Part shown: positions 35,807 through 43,429 of the stretch, piece after piece
Position numbering within the stretch: the stretch's first letter is position 1
Layout: each line of letters begins with the position of its first letter
Assembly (NCBI RefSeq): GCF_008386585.1
Contig: NZ_VUOB01000031.1
Span: 1 to 64,000, forward strand
Length of the DNA stretch: 64,000 nucleotides
Reading direction: 5' to 3'
Source of the DNA: Solihabitans fulvus
GTDB taxonomy: Bacteria > Actinomycetota > Actinomycetes > Mycobacteriales > Pseudonocardiaceae
The notes under the pieces: model-generated
What the model was told of the DNA's origin: nothing
Database searches by the model: none
What the model saw: only the letters and a program-made list of their open reading frames with translations
Position numbers and translations under genes: made by a program

Positions 35807-35821
35807 TCGAACACTGTTTGA
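35807..35821. promoter_or_regulatory. Candidate TetR operator
   Basis: TCGAACACTGTTTGA is a near-palindrome (one mismatched pair) in the 98-base divergent region between the TetR gene and the rhomboid-like gene. Position and symmetry fit an autoregulatory TetR site. Confidence 0.45.
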
Positions 35822-35890
35822 AATACCGACTCCGTCTGGTCTAGTGTCCCCGCGAGCGAAATCGACCAAGGTTATGCACGGGTGGGGGCT

Positions 35891-36601
35891 ATGGAAGCGC
35901 TGGTGTTCAATCTGACCACGGCGGCACTGTTGGTGGTGATGTTCAAGGCCGGTGTGGCGCTGGTTGGCCCGGACACCGTGCAGCAGCGGCGGATCCCCTG
36001 GTTCGCGGTCGGCCTGACGGTCGTGGCGATCGCCGGGGTCGTGCTCCAGCTCTGCTGGGGCGGTGCCATGGACGCCCTCGACAGCGACCCGAGCAAGGCC
36101 GGCTGGTGGCGCGTCCTGACCTCGGTGTTCATGCAGAACGGCGGCGTCTTCGGGACGGCCTACAACCTCGCGACGATCGCCGTGATCGCCGCGCTGGCGG
36201 AGTGGTTCTGGGGCGGCTGGCTGATGCTGGCGCTCTTCCTCGCAGGCGATCTCCTGCCGCAGACCATCGGCTCGCTGTTCGGCGAGACCGCCAGCACCGA
36301 CCCGCGCAACTTCGCCGGCAGCTCGGGGTCGACGTACTTCCTCGCCGCGACCCTGGCTGGCGCCCTGCTGCTGCGCAACCGAGGGCGCGGGTCCGTGCTG
36401 CTCGCGCTCGCCGTGCCGGCGCTCGGTCTGGCGATGTGGTTCGCCCAGGAGAACGGGCACGGGCTGGTGTCGGTGTACGGGTTCGTGCTCGGCCTGATCG
36501 TCTGGGCGCTGGGCCGCCGCGTCATCCGGCCCGACCGCGACCTCACGCAGGCCCCTCGGACGACCGTCGGCACGCTGACCGCCGTCGTCCGCAAGCGCTG
36601 A
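35891..36601 (+). CDS. Rhomboid-like membrane protein
   Basis: A 236-residue protein with about six membrane helices. The pattern WWRVLTSVFMQNGGVFGTAYNLATI resembles the L1/TM2 region of rhomboids. GSSGSTYF gives a GxSG-like serine, and ENGHGLVSVYGFVLG gives a late histidine in a helix. One of the conserved glycines after that His is missing, and the TM2 His/Asn arrangement is atypical, so it may be an inactive rhomboid-like protein. The ATG at 35891 with GGTGGGGG upstream is chosen. It is likely controlled by the divergent TetR regulator. Confidence 0.55.
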   Translation: MEALVFNLTTAALLVVMFKAGVALVGPDTVQQRRIPWFAVGLTVVAIAGVVLQLCWGGAMDALDSDPSKAGWWRVLTSVFMQNGGVFGTAYNLATIAVIAALAEWFWGGWLMLALFLAGDLLPQTIGSLFGETASTDPRNFAGSSGSTYFLAATLAGALLLRNRGRGSVLLALAVPALGLAMWFAQENGHGLVSVYGFVLGLIVWALGRRVIRPDRDLTQAPRTTVGTLTAVVRKR

Positions 36602-36647
36602 CCCGTCGCGGGCGGCCCGCGCGCGGCGCGGGCACGTACCGCTCGGA

Positions 36648-36679
36648 ACCGGCTCGCCGCCGTCAGTCGGCGAGCCGGT
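36648..36679. terminator. Hairpin terminator overlapping the 3' end of the ArsR-type gene
   Basis: A perfect 12-bp inverted repeat ACCGGCTCGCCG (36648-36659) and CGGCGAGCCGGT (36668-36679) between the convergent rhomboid-like and ArsR-type genes. The right arm lies inside the last codons of the latter. Confidence 0.6.
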
Positions 36680-37214
36680 GCAGGATGACGATGCCGTTGA
36701 CGGCCGGCCGGTCCAGTCGTTGGCCGTCGGTGTCGATGTACTCGTCGAGGATCTCGAGGATGCGCCGGTCCAGCTCGACGACCTCCTCGGGCGAGAGGTG
36801 CAGCGCGAACCGTTCGTAGAGCTGGACGGAGGCGGGGCCCGCCTCGCGCAGCTCGTCCTGGAACGCGGCGATGGGCGCGAACGCGGCGTCCGCGTCCGCG
36901 TCGGCCAGCGGGCCGTCCAGCCACCACGTGTTGCCCCTTGCCCGGTAGGGCTTCTCCAGGGCGCCGCTGTCTCCGGTGCGCACGGTGGCCTGTTCCAGCA
37001 GGCCGGCATCGACGAGCTGGCGAACGTGGTAGAGCACGGTTCCCGGGTCGCGGTCGAGCCGGTCCGCCAGTTGCTTGTTGGTCAACTCGCGCTCGCGGCA
37101 CAGCCGCAGGATGCGCAGGCGCAGCGGATGCCCGAGCGCCTTGGTCTCGCGGACGGTCGCCGCCCTGCGTTTCCCCTTGGGCTCGGCGGGCTCGCGGTCG
37201 GCCTGGTCGTCCAT
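36663..37214 (-). CDS. ArsR-type winged-helix regulator
   Basis: A 183-residue regulator. The winged helix is at about 20-90: TKALGHPLRLRILRLC, then TNKQLADRLDRDPGTVLYHVRQLVDAGLLE, as in HTH_20/ArsR-like proteins. There is no cysteine, so it is not a classical metal sensor of this fold. The C-terminal half is helical and acidic. It is divergent from an MFS exporter, and a perfect palindrome lies between them, which points to control of its own gene and the exporter. Confidence 0.85.
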   Translation of the reverse strand: MDDQADREPAEPKGKRRAATVRETKALGHPLRLRILRLCRERELTNKQLADRLDRDPGTVLYHVRQLVDAGLLEQATVRTGDSGALEKPYRARGNTWWLDGPLADADADAAFAPIAAFQDELREAGPASVQLYERFALHLSPEEVVELDRRILEILDEYIDTDGQRLDRPAVNGIVILHRLAD

Positions 37215-37244
37215 GACCGCAGGCTACGACACCGATGGACTGAC

Positions 37245-37274
37245 CACATCGATGGAGTTTTCTCCATCGATGTG
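37245..37274. promoter_or_regulatory. Perfect 13-bp operator palindrome of the ArsR/MFS pair
   Basis: CACATCGATGGAG (37245-37257), TTTT, then its exact complement CTCCATCGATGTG (37262-37274). It fills most of the 73-base divergent region. Further half-sites (CCGATGGA near 37232 and CTCCATT near 37280) suggest cooperative binding. The right-hand edge is 13 bases before the MFS start codon. Confidence 0.75.
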
Positions 37275-37287
37275 CAATTCTCCATTC

Positions 37288-38565
37288 ATGACGGAGGACG
37301 ACTTAGCCACGAGCGGGGTCCGCGACGCGGCCCGCACCGAACGACCGACGCTCGGCCGCGACTACTGGCGGCTGTGGACCTCGGCGAGCCTGTCGAGCCT
37401 GGCCGACGGGATCCTCAAGGTCGCGCTGCCGCTGGTGGCGATCGGCTTCACCAGGTCCCCCACGGCGATCGCGGGACTGGCCTTCGCGTTCACGCTGCCG
37501 TGGCTGCTGTTCGCCCTGCCGGCCGGCGCGTTCGCCGACCGGCTCGACCGACGCAGGACGATGGTCGCCGCCGAGCTCGTCAGGGCGGGGCTGCTCGCCG
37601 GGCTCGTGCTGGCCGTGCTGTTCGACGCGGGCTCGATCGCCGCCCTGTACGTCGTGGCGTTCTGCGTCGGGACGGCCGAGACGGTCTACGACACCTCGGC
37701 GCAGGCGCTCGCGCCACAGCTCGTGCCTCGAGCCCGCCTTGCACGGGCCAACGGCTGGCTCTACGCGGCCGAACTGACCGCCAACCAGTTCATCGGCCCG
37801 CCGCTGGCCGGCGTCCTGGTCACGGTCGGCACGCTGGCCGCGTTCGTCACGCCGGTCGCCCTGTGGATCGTCGCGCTCGGCGCGTTGTTGTTGGTGCGGG
37901 GGCGTTTCCGGGTGCCGCGCGACCGGAGCGCCACGCTGCGCGCCGACATCGCCGAGGGCCTGCGGTTCCTGTGGCGGCACCGGCTGCTGCGCACCTTCGC
38001 CGCCATGGTCGGCGTCTTCAACTTCACCACGAACGCGACCTGGGCCGTCCTCGTCCTGTACGCCGTCGGCCCGACCTCCGCCATGCGGTTGACCGAGCGC
38101 TCCTTCGGCGTGCTGCTGACGGCCGTCGCCGTGGGTGGTGTGGTCGGCTCGGTCATCGCGGAACCGGCCGAACGAGCGCTTGGTCGAGCCCGACTCCTCG
38201 GGGTGTCCTTCCTCGCCGGCGCCGCGCTGGTCGGCCTTCCCGCGCTCACCGCGAACCCGATCCTGGTCGGCGTCGCGTTCTTCGTCGGCTCGGCGGGCAT
38301 CATCGTCTCGAACATCGTCATGGTGTCGCTGCGGCAACGGGTCACGCCCGACCGGCTGCTCGGCCGCGTCAACAGCGGCTACCGGCTGGTGGCCTGGGGC
38401 AGCAGGCCGCTCGGCGCCGCGGCCGGCGGCCTGCTGGCGCAGCTTCTCGGGCTGCGCGCGGTGTTCGCCGTCATGGGAGTCCTGGCGCTCGCCGTGCTCC
38501 TGTGGATGGCGACGGTGACCGACCGGGCCATGGACGCCGCCGAGCGGGAGGCCGGCCATCGTTGA
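37288..38565 (+). CDS. MFS transporter
   Basis: A 425-residue major facilitator with about twelve membrane helices. The loop 2-3 motif GAFADRLDRRRTM and LLGRVNSGYRL-type signature are those of drug-efflux MFS_3 members. It is under the divergent ArsR-type regulator and the palindrome directly upstream. The ATG at 37288 is chosen because the operator lies immediately before it. Substrate unknown. Confidence 0.88.
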   Translation: MTEDDLATSGVRDAARTERPTLGRDYWRLWTSASLSSLADGILKVALPLVAIGFTRSPTAIAGLAFAFTLPWLLFALPAGAFADRLDRRRTMVAAELVRAGLLAGLVLAVLFDAGSIAALYVVAFCVGTAETVYDTSAQALAPQLVPRARLARANGWLYAAELTANQFIGPPLAGVLVTVGTLAAFVTPVALWIVALGALLLVRGRFRVPRDRSATLRADIAEGLRFLWRHRLLRTFAAMVGVFNFTTNATWAVLVLYAVGPTSAMRLTERSFGVLLTAVAVGGVVGSVIAEPAERALGRARLLGVSFLAGAALVGLPALTANPILVGVAFFVGSAGIIVSNIVMVSLRQRVTPDRLLGRVNSGYRLVAWGSRPLGAAAGGLLAQLLGLRAVFAVMGVLALAVLLWMATVTDRAMDAAEREAGHR

Positions 38566-38600
38566 ACCGCGCCCGACCTGCCGGACGCGGCGGCCGGTGG

Positions 38601-39467
38601 TTGTCTGTCCTGGTGGAACTGGAGTCGGTGACCGACGAGCTGTACCAGGGGCCGAGGGACGCGTTCATCCCGGTTCGCGCGGAGCGTGCGCGGCAGGCGA
38701 GGGTGGACGGGGATCGCGCGCTGGCCGACGCGATCGCGGCGCTGCGCAAGCCGACCGTCGCGGCCTGGCTGGTCAACCGGGTCGCGCGCCGGCATCCCGA
38801 GGACCTCGACCGCCTGGTGGCGCTCGCGGACTCCCTGCGGCGCGCGCACCAGAACCTTGCCGGCGACCAGATCCGGGCGCTGTCGAGGGAGCGCGCTGCA
38901 CTGCTGCGGGTGCTCGGCGGCCACGCCGCCGCAGCGGGCGAGCAGGCCGGGGTCCCGGTGACCGACCAGGTCGCGGCGCAGGTCCAGGAGACCTTCGCGG
39001 CCGTCCTCCAGCAGCCCGACGCGGCGGACGCGATCCGGGCCGGTCGGCTGGCGACCGCGCTGAAACCCGCTTCGGCCCTTGGCTTTCCCGTTCTCTCGAT
39101 CGTCGCCGGGACCGACGTCCCCGAGCCGCAGCCGCCGCGACGAAAGGCGACGCCGCAGGCCGAACTGGACCGGCGACGGAAGGACGAACGTGACCGTGCT
39201 GCGGCGATCTCCACGGCCCGCCACCAGGTCCGGCAGGCCGAGGAGGCGCGAACGCTGGCGGCGCGGGAGCTGGCCGAGGCACGCGCGGCCGTGTCGCGGG
39301 CCGACAGCACGGTCGCAGAGTCGCAGGAGCGACTGCGGCAGGCGCGGGACGCGCGTCAACTGGCCGAACAGGACGCCACGGCGGCCACGCGGGCCTTCGA
39401 CACCGCAGACCAGGCGGTCACCGCGGCCGAGCAGGCGTTGGCAGCACTGGAGAGGCCGCCGGGGTGA
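38601..39467 (+). CDS. Conserved actinobacterial coiled-coil protein, function unknown
   Basis: About 288 residues. The N-terminal part has the recognisable pattern VTDELYQGPRDAFIPVRAERA and ALRKPTVAAWLVNRVAR, found in conserved hypothetical proteins of actinomycetes. The C-terminal third (about 190-285) is rich in Ala, Glu and Arg with heptad character, a long coiled coil. No membrane or export signal. The start is uncertain: TTG 38601, GTG 38613, or a TTG at 38562 overlapping the MFS stop. It could be co-transcribed with the MFS gene. Confidence 0.6.
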   Translation: MSVLVELESVTDELYQGPRDAFIPVRAERARQARVDGDRALADAIAALRKPTVAAWLVNRVARRHPEDLDRLVALADSLRRAHQNLAGDQIRALSRERAALLRVLGGHAAAAGEQAGVPVTDQVAAQVQETFAAVLQQPDAADAIRAGRLATALKPASALGFPVLSIVAGTDVPEPQPPRRKATPQAELDRRRKDERDRAAAISTARHQVRQAEEARTLAARELAEARAAVSRADSTVAESQERLRQARDARQLAEQDATAATRAFDTADQAVTAAEQALAALERPPG

Positions 39468-39537
39468 CCCGCCGCGCCCACGCCCAGCACGCAGGACTGA
39501 GGCGTGGCACGCGGCGAACCCGAGGCGCGGGGTGGTG

Positions 39538-40014
39538 TCAGTAGACGAGGATGTCCCAGTGGCTGCCCTCGTCGCAGTACAGGTTCCCGGACGCCGCCTG
39601 CCACTGCGGGTAGCCGTCGCCGCGGTACCCGATGTAGCTGAAGGTGCGATGGATGTAGCCGTCGATGCACGAGTTGTGCGAGATGTCGACCTTGTAGCCG
39701 TTGAAGTGGCTGTAGGTGCCGGAGGCGTGCCCGACCTCGGTACCGCCGGTGATGTTGATGGCGCAGCCGGACGCGCGCTTCAGGGTGATGATCGTGCTCA
39801 CGGTGCCGGAGTTGATCTGGTCGAACGAGGTGCACGTCGAGTTGTAGCGGTTCGTGCAGCCGCCGCTGGAACTCCAGGTGATGCCCGCGCCACTGAACTG
39901 GCTGGCCGCCGCCGACTGGGACATCTTGTAGCCGCTCGCGCCGGCCACCGGGGTCACGACGGCGAGGCCGGCGAGGGCGATGCCGGCGGCGACGAGGATT
40001 CTGCGCAGGATCAT
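39538..40014 (-). CDS. Small secreted LAS-type zinc peptidase-like protein
   Basis: A 158-residue secreted protein with a Sec signal (MILRRILVAAGIALAGLAVVTPVAGA). The mature part shows the LAS (VanX/VanY-type) zinc ligand pattern: SHFNGYKVDI, with His and Asp seven residues apart, and EGSHWDI near the C-terminus, giving ExxH. The spacing equals that of VanX (H116/D123 and E181/H184 in the well-studied enzyme). Four cysteines in the mature protein may form disulfides. It is one of the smallest forms of this fold I would expect. It probably cleaves peptidoglycan peptides or another D-amino-acid-containing substrate. Confidence 0.6.
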   Translation of the reverse strand: MILRRILVAAGIALAGLAVVTPVAGASGYKMSQSAAASQFSGAGITWSSSGGCTNRYNSTCTSFDQINSGTVSTIITLKRASGCAINITGGTEVGHASGTYSHFNGYKVDISHNSCIDGYIHRTFSYIGYRGDGYPQWQAASGNLYCDEGSHWDILVY

Positions 40015-40038
40015 TCGTTCTCCATGGGCAGGGGGCCG

Positions 40039-40074
40039 AACGGCGGACTGGGCTGGTCGCTTGGGTCCGCCGTT
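40039..40074. promoter_or_regulatory. Inverted repeat in the leader of the LAS-type peptidase gene
   Basis: AACGGCGGAC (40039-40048) and its exact complement GTCCGCCGTT (40065-40074) lie 25-60 bases upstream of the peptidase start codon on the minus strand. It could be an operator, or the terminator of the kinase gene upstream. Confidence 0.4.
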
Positions 40075-40179
40075 TGTGGTCGGCCAATATTCGCCGCCGG
40101 AGGAAAATAATTCACCATCGCCGGGTGAAGTTGGTCTGAACGTCGATTCGCGTTGGACCGTCCGGCGGCAGCGGTGTCA

Positions 40180-41913
40180 TCACGGTGTGGTCGCGCCCAC
40201 GACTCCCCTGAGCAGCGCCTTGGTGTCGGGCTCGCAGGCGTTGGCCGGGTACTTGGGTCCCTTGACGAAGGCCATCACCACGAGGTTGACGTCCCGAACA
40301 TACAGCCCGCAGTTGGAGTCGCTGGAGTCGCGCGGGATGATCCACTGGCCTTCCTCGGCGAACCCGATGTCCTGCTCCCTCTTGCTGCCTGGGCCCATGT
40401 AGTAGCCCTCGTAGCTCGCCTTCGCCTGTTCGGCCCCGGTACCGGTGCCCTGGCCGGTGCGATACCGCCGCCAGTAGACGTCGATGCTGTTGCCGGACGG
40501 GTCCTCCCAGACGCATCTGGTCTGCCCCTTCTCCGGTTGGGCCGCCTCGTACGGCGGCTTGGTGTCCGAGGTCAGACTCAGCCTGGCGGTGATGTCCTTG
40601 CACGCCGGCAGATCGTGCACGTACTTGTCGGCCACGGCGGACAGCGGCGTCGATCCCGGTGTCGGCACGCCCCCCGCGCGGTACGGCTGCGGCAGCGGGT
40701 GCTCGAACAGCTTGTCCCTGTTGAACAACGTGAGGACCGCGCCGACCGCGCCGGCCACCAGCACGAGGACGACTCCGAGCGCGAGCGGGGCCCGCCTGCG
40801 CGGAGGCCCGGCCGGCACGATGATCCCCTGCGGGGCACCGCCCTGCGCCGGGGCCGCGCCGACCGGAACCGGGGTGACCGGCGTCGGAGTGACGGCATGC
40901 GCCGGAGTGACGGCAAGCGCAGGGCCGAGGAGGGCGATCGGCGCCGGCCCGGCCGCCGTCGCTGCGCGGCCCTCGGGAGTCGGGCCCGGACCGACGTCGG
41001 CGACGGTCGAGTCGTGCACGGCGCCGCCGATGAGGCTGGCGAGTTCGGCGTGCTGGTCCGCGAGGAGCTGGTGCACCTCGCTCGGCCACGGCTGGGGCGT
41101 CGGGGCGATCCGGCCGATCAGCTCGAGCAGGTCCTGCGGCGTCGGGCGCGCCCCGGGATCCTTGGCCAGGCACGGTTCCACGATCTCGCGCAGCCGGGGC
41201 GTGAGCGCGCTCAGGTCGGGTTCGGTGTGCACCACGTTGTACAGCAGCTGCGGCGTCGACCTGCCGCCGAACGGCGCGTTCCCGGTGCCGGCGACCGCCA
41301 GCGTCGCGCCGAGCGAGAACACGTCGCTCGCCGGGGTCAGCTCGTGGCCCTCCGCCTGCTCCGGCGACATGAACGCGGGCGAGCCGATCAGCGCGCTCGC
41401 GTGGGTGAGTTCGGTGCTGTCCGCGCTCTCCGCCGCCCGCGCGATGCCGAAGTCGATCACCCGAACGCCGTCGGCCGCGAGCATCACGTTGGAGGGCTTG
41501 AGGTCCCGGTGCACCAGGCCAACCCGATGCAGGTCGAGCAACGCCTGCGCCAGCCCGGCCGCCACGTGCAGCACCGACTCGACCGGCAGCGCCCCGACGG
41601 CGTCCACCGCCTCGCGCAGCGACGGTCCCGGCACGAACACGGAGGCCAGCCACGGCGTCTCGGCCGTGGCGTCGGCGTCCATCACCGGCGCGGTGTACGC
41701 ACCCGACACCATGCGCGTGGCCTCCACCTCGCGGCGGAACCGCGCGCGAAACCCGGGGTCCCTGGCGAGTTCCGCGTGCAGAAGCTTGACAGCGACGAGC
41801 CGACCGTCCGGGGACACGCACAGCAGGACGCGGCCCATCCCGCCCTCGCCGAGCACCGCGACCGCGTGATACCGGCCGACAACGGTCGGGTCCAACGGTC
41901 CCAACGACCTCAC
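40180..41913 (-). CDS. Transmembrane Ser/Thr protein kinase (PknB-like) with extracellular sensor
   Basis: A 577-residue Hanks-type kinase. The N-terminal kinase domain has the Gly loop LGEGGMGRV, Lys in VAVKLLH, catalytic loop VHRDLKPSNVML, DFGIAR and GSPAFMSPEQ. A Pro/Ala-rich linker follows, then one membrane helix (LALGVVLVLVAGAVGAVL, about 415). The C-terminal extracellular domain of about 140 residues, with a Cys pair (ACKDITARL and TRCVWEDP), resembles lipoprotein-like sensor domains of actinobacteria. GTG 41913 is chosen because GGAGGA lies upstream and the kinase domain begins soon after. The LAS-type peptidase is downstream in the same direction. Confidence 0.88.
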   Translation of the reverse strand: MRSLGPLDPTVVGRYHAVAVLGEGGMGRVLLCVSPDGRLVAVKLLHAELARDPGFRARFRREVEATRMVSGAYTAPVMDADATAETPWLASVFVPGPSLREAVDAVGALPVESVLHVAAGLAQALLDLHRVGLVHRDLKPSNVMLAADGVRVIDFGIARAAESADSTELTHASALIGSPAFMSPEQAEGHELTPASDVFSLGATLAVAGTGNAPFGGRSTPQLLYNVVHTEPDLSALTPRLREIVEPCLAKDPGARPTPQDLLELIGRIAPTPQPWPSEVHQLLADQHAELASLIGGAVHDSTVADVGPGPTPEGRAATAAGPAPIALLGPALAVTPAHAVTPTPVTPVPVGAAPAQGGAPQGIIVPAGPPRRRAPLALGVVLVLVAGAVGAVLTLFNRDKLFEHPLPQPYRAGGVPTPGSTPLSAVADKYVHDLPACKDITARLSLTSDTKPPYEAAQPEKGQTRCVWEDPSGNSIDVYWRRYRTGQGTGTGAEQAKASYEGYYMGPGSKREQDIGFAEEGQWIIPRDSSDSNCGLYVRDVNLVVMAFVKGPKYPANACEPDTKALLRGVVGATTP

Positions 41914-42168
41914 CGAGCACTCCTCCAACCAAGCGGGCGGGGACCGTCTCTGCCCCGACTCCACGCGCGTCCGTTCGAGCGGACCGGCGACCCGCCGGAG
42001 AGACCCTAGTCGCGACCGATGAAATCCGGGTGAAACGACCACAGCGGCGGACAAAGCGGGCCGATCACGTCCCGAGCGCGCGGAGCGGCACACCTGGTCG
42101 ACGCGAAGGTTCCCACCCGACTGCGAAACTGGGCGGCACGCCCGCCCCGACCAGCCAGGAGGTGCTTC

Positions 42169-43422
42169 GTGTCAGCGTCGCCCCGACACGCGCGGGATCA
42201 CCACCCAGCCTGGCCGCGACTCGACGGCCGCCTCGACACCGACGAGACCTCGCTGCGCTGGGCCGCCGACGACTTCGGGCACCTGGTGCACCGACGACCC
42301 CGCGCGGTGCTGCGGCCGGGCTCGGTCGCCGACATCGCCGCCGTCCTGCGGCACTGCGCGACCCATGACATCCCGGTGGCCGCGCGCGCCGAGGGCCACT
42401 CCACCGGCGGCCAGGCGCAGGCGCTGGACGGCGTCGTCATCGACCTGAGCGGGCTGCGGACCGTGCACGAGGTCGGCGCCGACTTCGTCAGCGTGGACGC
42501 GGGCGCGCGGTGGAGCCAGGTGCTCGCCGAGACGCTGCCGCTCGGGCTGACTCCCCCGGTGCTCACCGACTACCTGGAACTGTCCGTCGGCGGCACGCTG
42601 TCGGTCGGCGGGCTCGGCGGCGCCAGCCACCACCACGGCGCCCAGACCGACAACGTCCTCGACCTGACCGTCAGCACACCGGACGGCGAACTCCTCGACT
42701 GCTCGCCGACCAACAACGCGGCTCTGTTCAACAGGATCCGCGCCGGCCGGGGCAGGCACGGCGTCATCCTCCGGGCCACGGTGCGCCTGGTTCCCGCGCC
42801 GACCCACGCGAGACGCCACCAGCTGTACTACACCGACCTCGCCGTGTTCCTCGACGACCAGCGTCGCCTGGTGGCCGATGGCCGCTTCGACTACCTGGAA
42901 GGCCAACTCAAGCGCGACGACCGCGGCGACCGGCGCTACCTGATCGAGGCGACCACGTTCCGCAGCCGCGACGGCGGCGACGACGTGCGGCTCGACGACC
43001 TGCGGCACGAGCGGGACACGGCGGAGGTCGAGGACCTGACCTACTGGGACTTCCTGAACCGGCTGGCCGACGGCGAGGCGCACCTGCGGTCCACCGGCGA
43101 ATGGCTGCACGCCCATCCCTGGAGCAACCTGCTGCTCCCCGACTCCGCCGTCGAGACCGTCCTCACCGGCGAGACCGCGCGACGGTCCGTCGACGACGTC
43201 GGCCCGAGCGGGCTCGTGCTGCTCTACCCGATCCCGCGACAACGCCTCACCACGCCGATGCTCGACCTGCCCGACGGCGACCCGGTCTTCCTGTTCGCGT
43301 TGCTTCGCCACGCGGCCACCGACGACCATGCCACCGTGCGGCGCATGCAGGACGCGAATCGCGCGCTGCGCAGCCAGGTCACCGCCAACGGCGGCACGGT
43401 CTACCTCGTCGGGCCGGGGTGA
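42169..43422 (+). CDS. FAD-linked oxidase (cytokinin dehydrogenase-like), C-terminus probably truncated
   Basis: A 417-residue flavoprotein. The FAD_binding_4 domain (about 40-210) has the PCMH features RAEGHSTGGQAQALDG (His near 77 is the usual covalent FAD attachment context), VGGTLSVGGLGGASHHHG and GVILRATVRLVPAP. The substrate domain has the cytokinin-dehydrogenase-like helix. The C-terminus stops at ANGGTVYLVGPG. Relatives continue about 40 residues through a segment with KxxxDPxxxLTPGQ, which closes the FAD pocket. The stop is eight bases from the type VII effector gene on the other strand, so the end may have been lost by insertion of that locus. Activity is doubtful. Confidence 0.75.
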   Translation: MSASPRHARDHHPAWPRLDGRLDTDETSLRWAADDFGHLVHRRPRAVLRPGSVADIAAVLRHCATHDIPVAARAEGHSTGGQAQALDGVVIDLSGLRTVHEVGADFVSVDAGARWSQVLAETLPLGLTPPVLTDYLELSVGGTLSVGGLGGASHHHGAQTDNVLDLTVSTPDGELLDCSPTNNAALFNRIRAGRGRHGVILRATVRLVPAPTHARRHQLYYTDLAVFLDDQRRLVADGRFDYLEGQLKRDDRGDRRYLIEATTFRSRDGGDDVRLDDLRHERDTAEVEDLTYWDFLNRLADGEAHLRSTGEWLHAHPWSNLLLPDSAVETVLTGETARRSVDDVGPSGLVLLYPIPRQRLTTPMLDLPDGDPVFLFALLRHAATDDHATVRRMQDANRALRSQVTANGGTVYLVGPG

Positions 43423-43429
43423 GCCCTTG

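Noticed and set aside
32973..35915. A 980-codon plus-strand reading frame across the tandem kinase, repeat region and TetR gene
   Set aside because: It is antisense to the clear kinase and TetR genes, is extremely Arg/Gln/Gly-rich and has no recognisable domain; it comes from third-position GC bias.
36678..39467. A single 929-codon plus-strand frame through ArsR, MFS and the coiled-coil gene
   Set aside because: Only its last 288 codons are protein-like. The earlier part is out of frame or antisense to the real ArsR and MFS genes.
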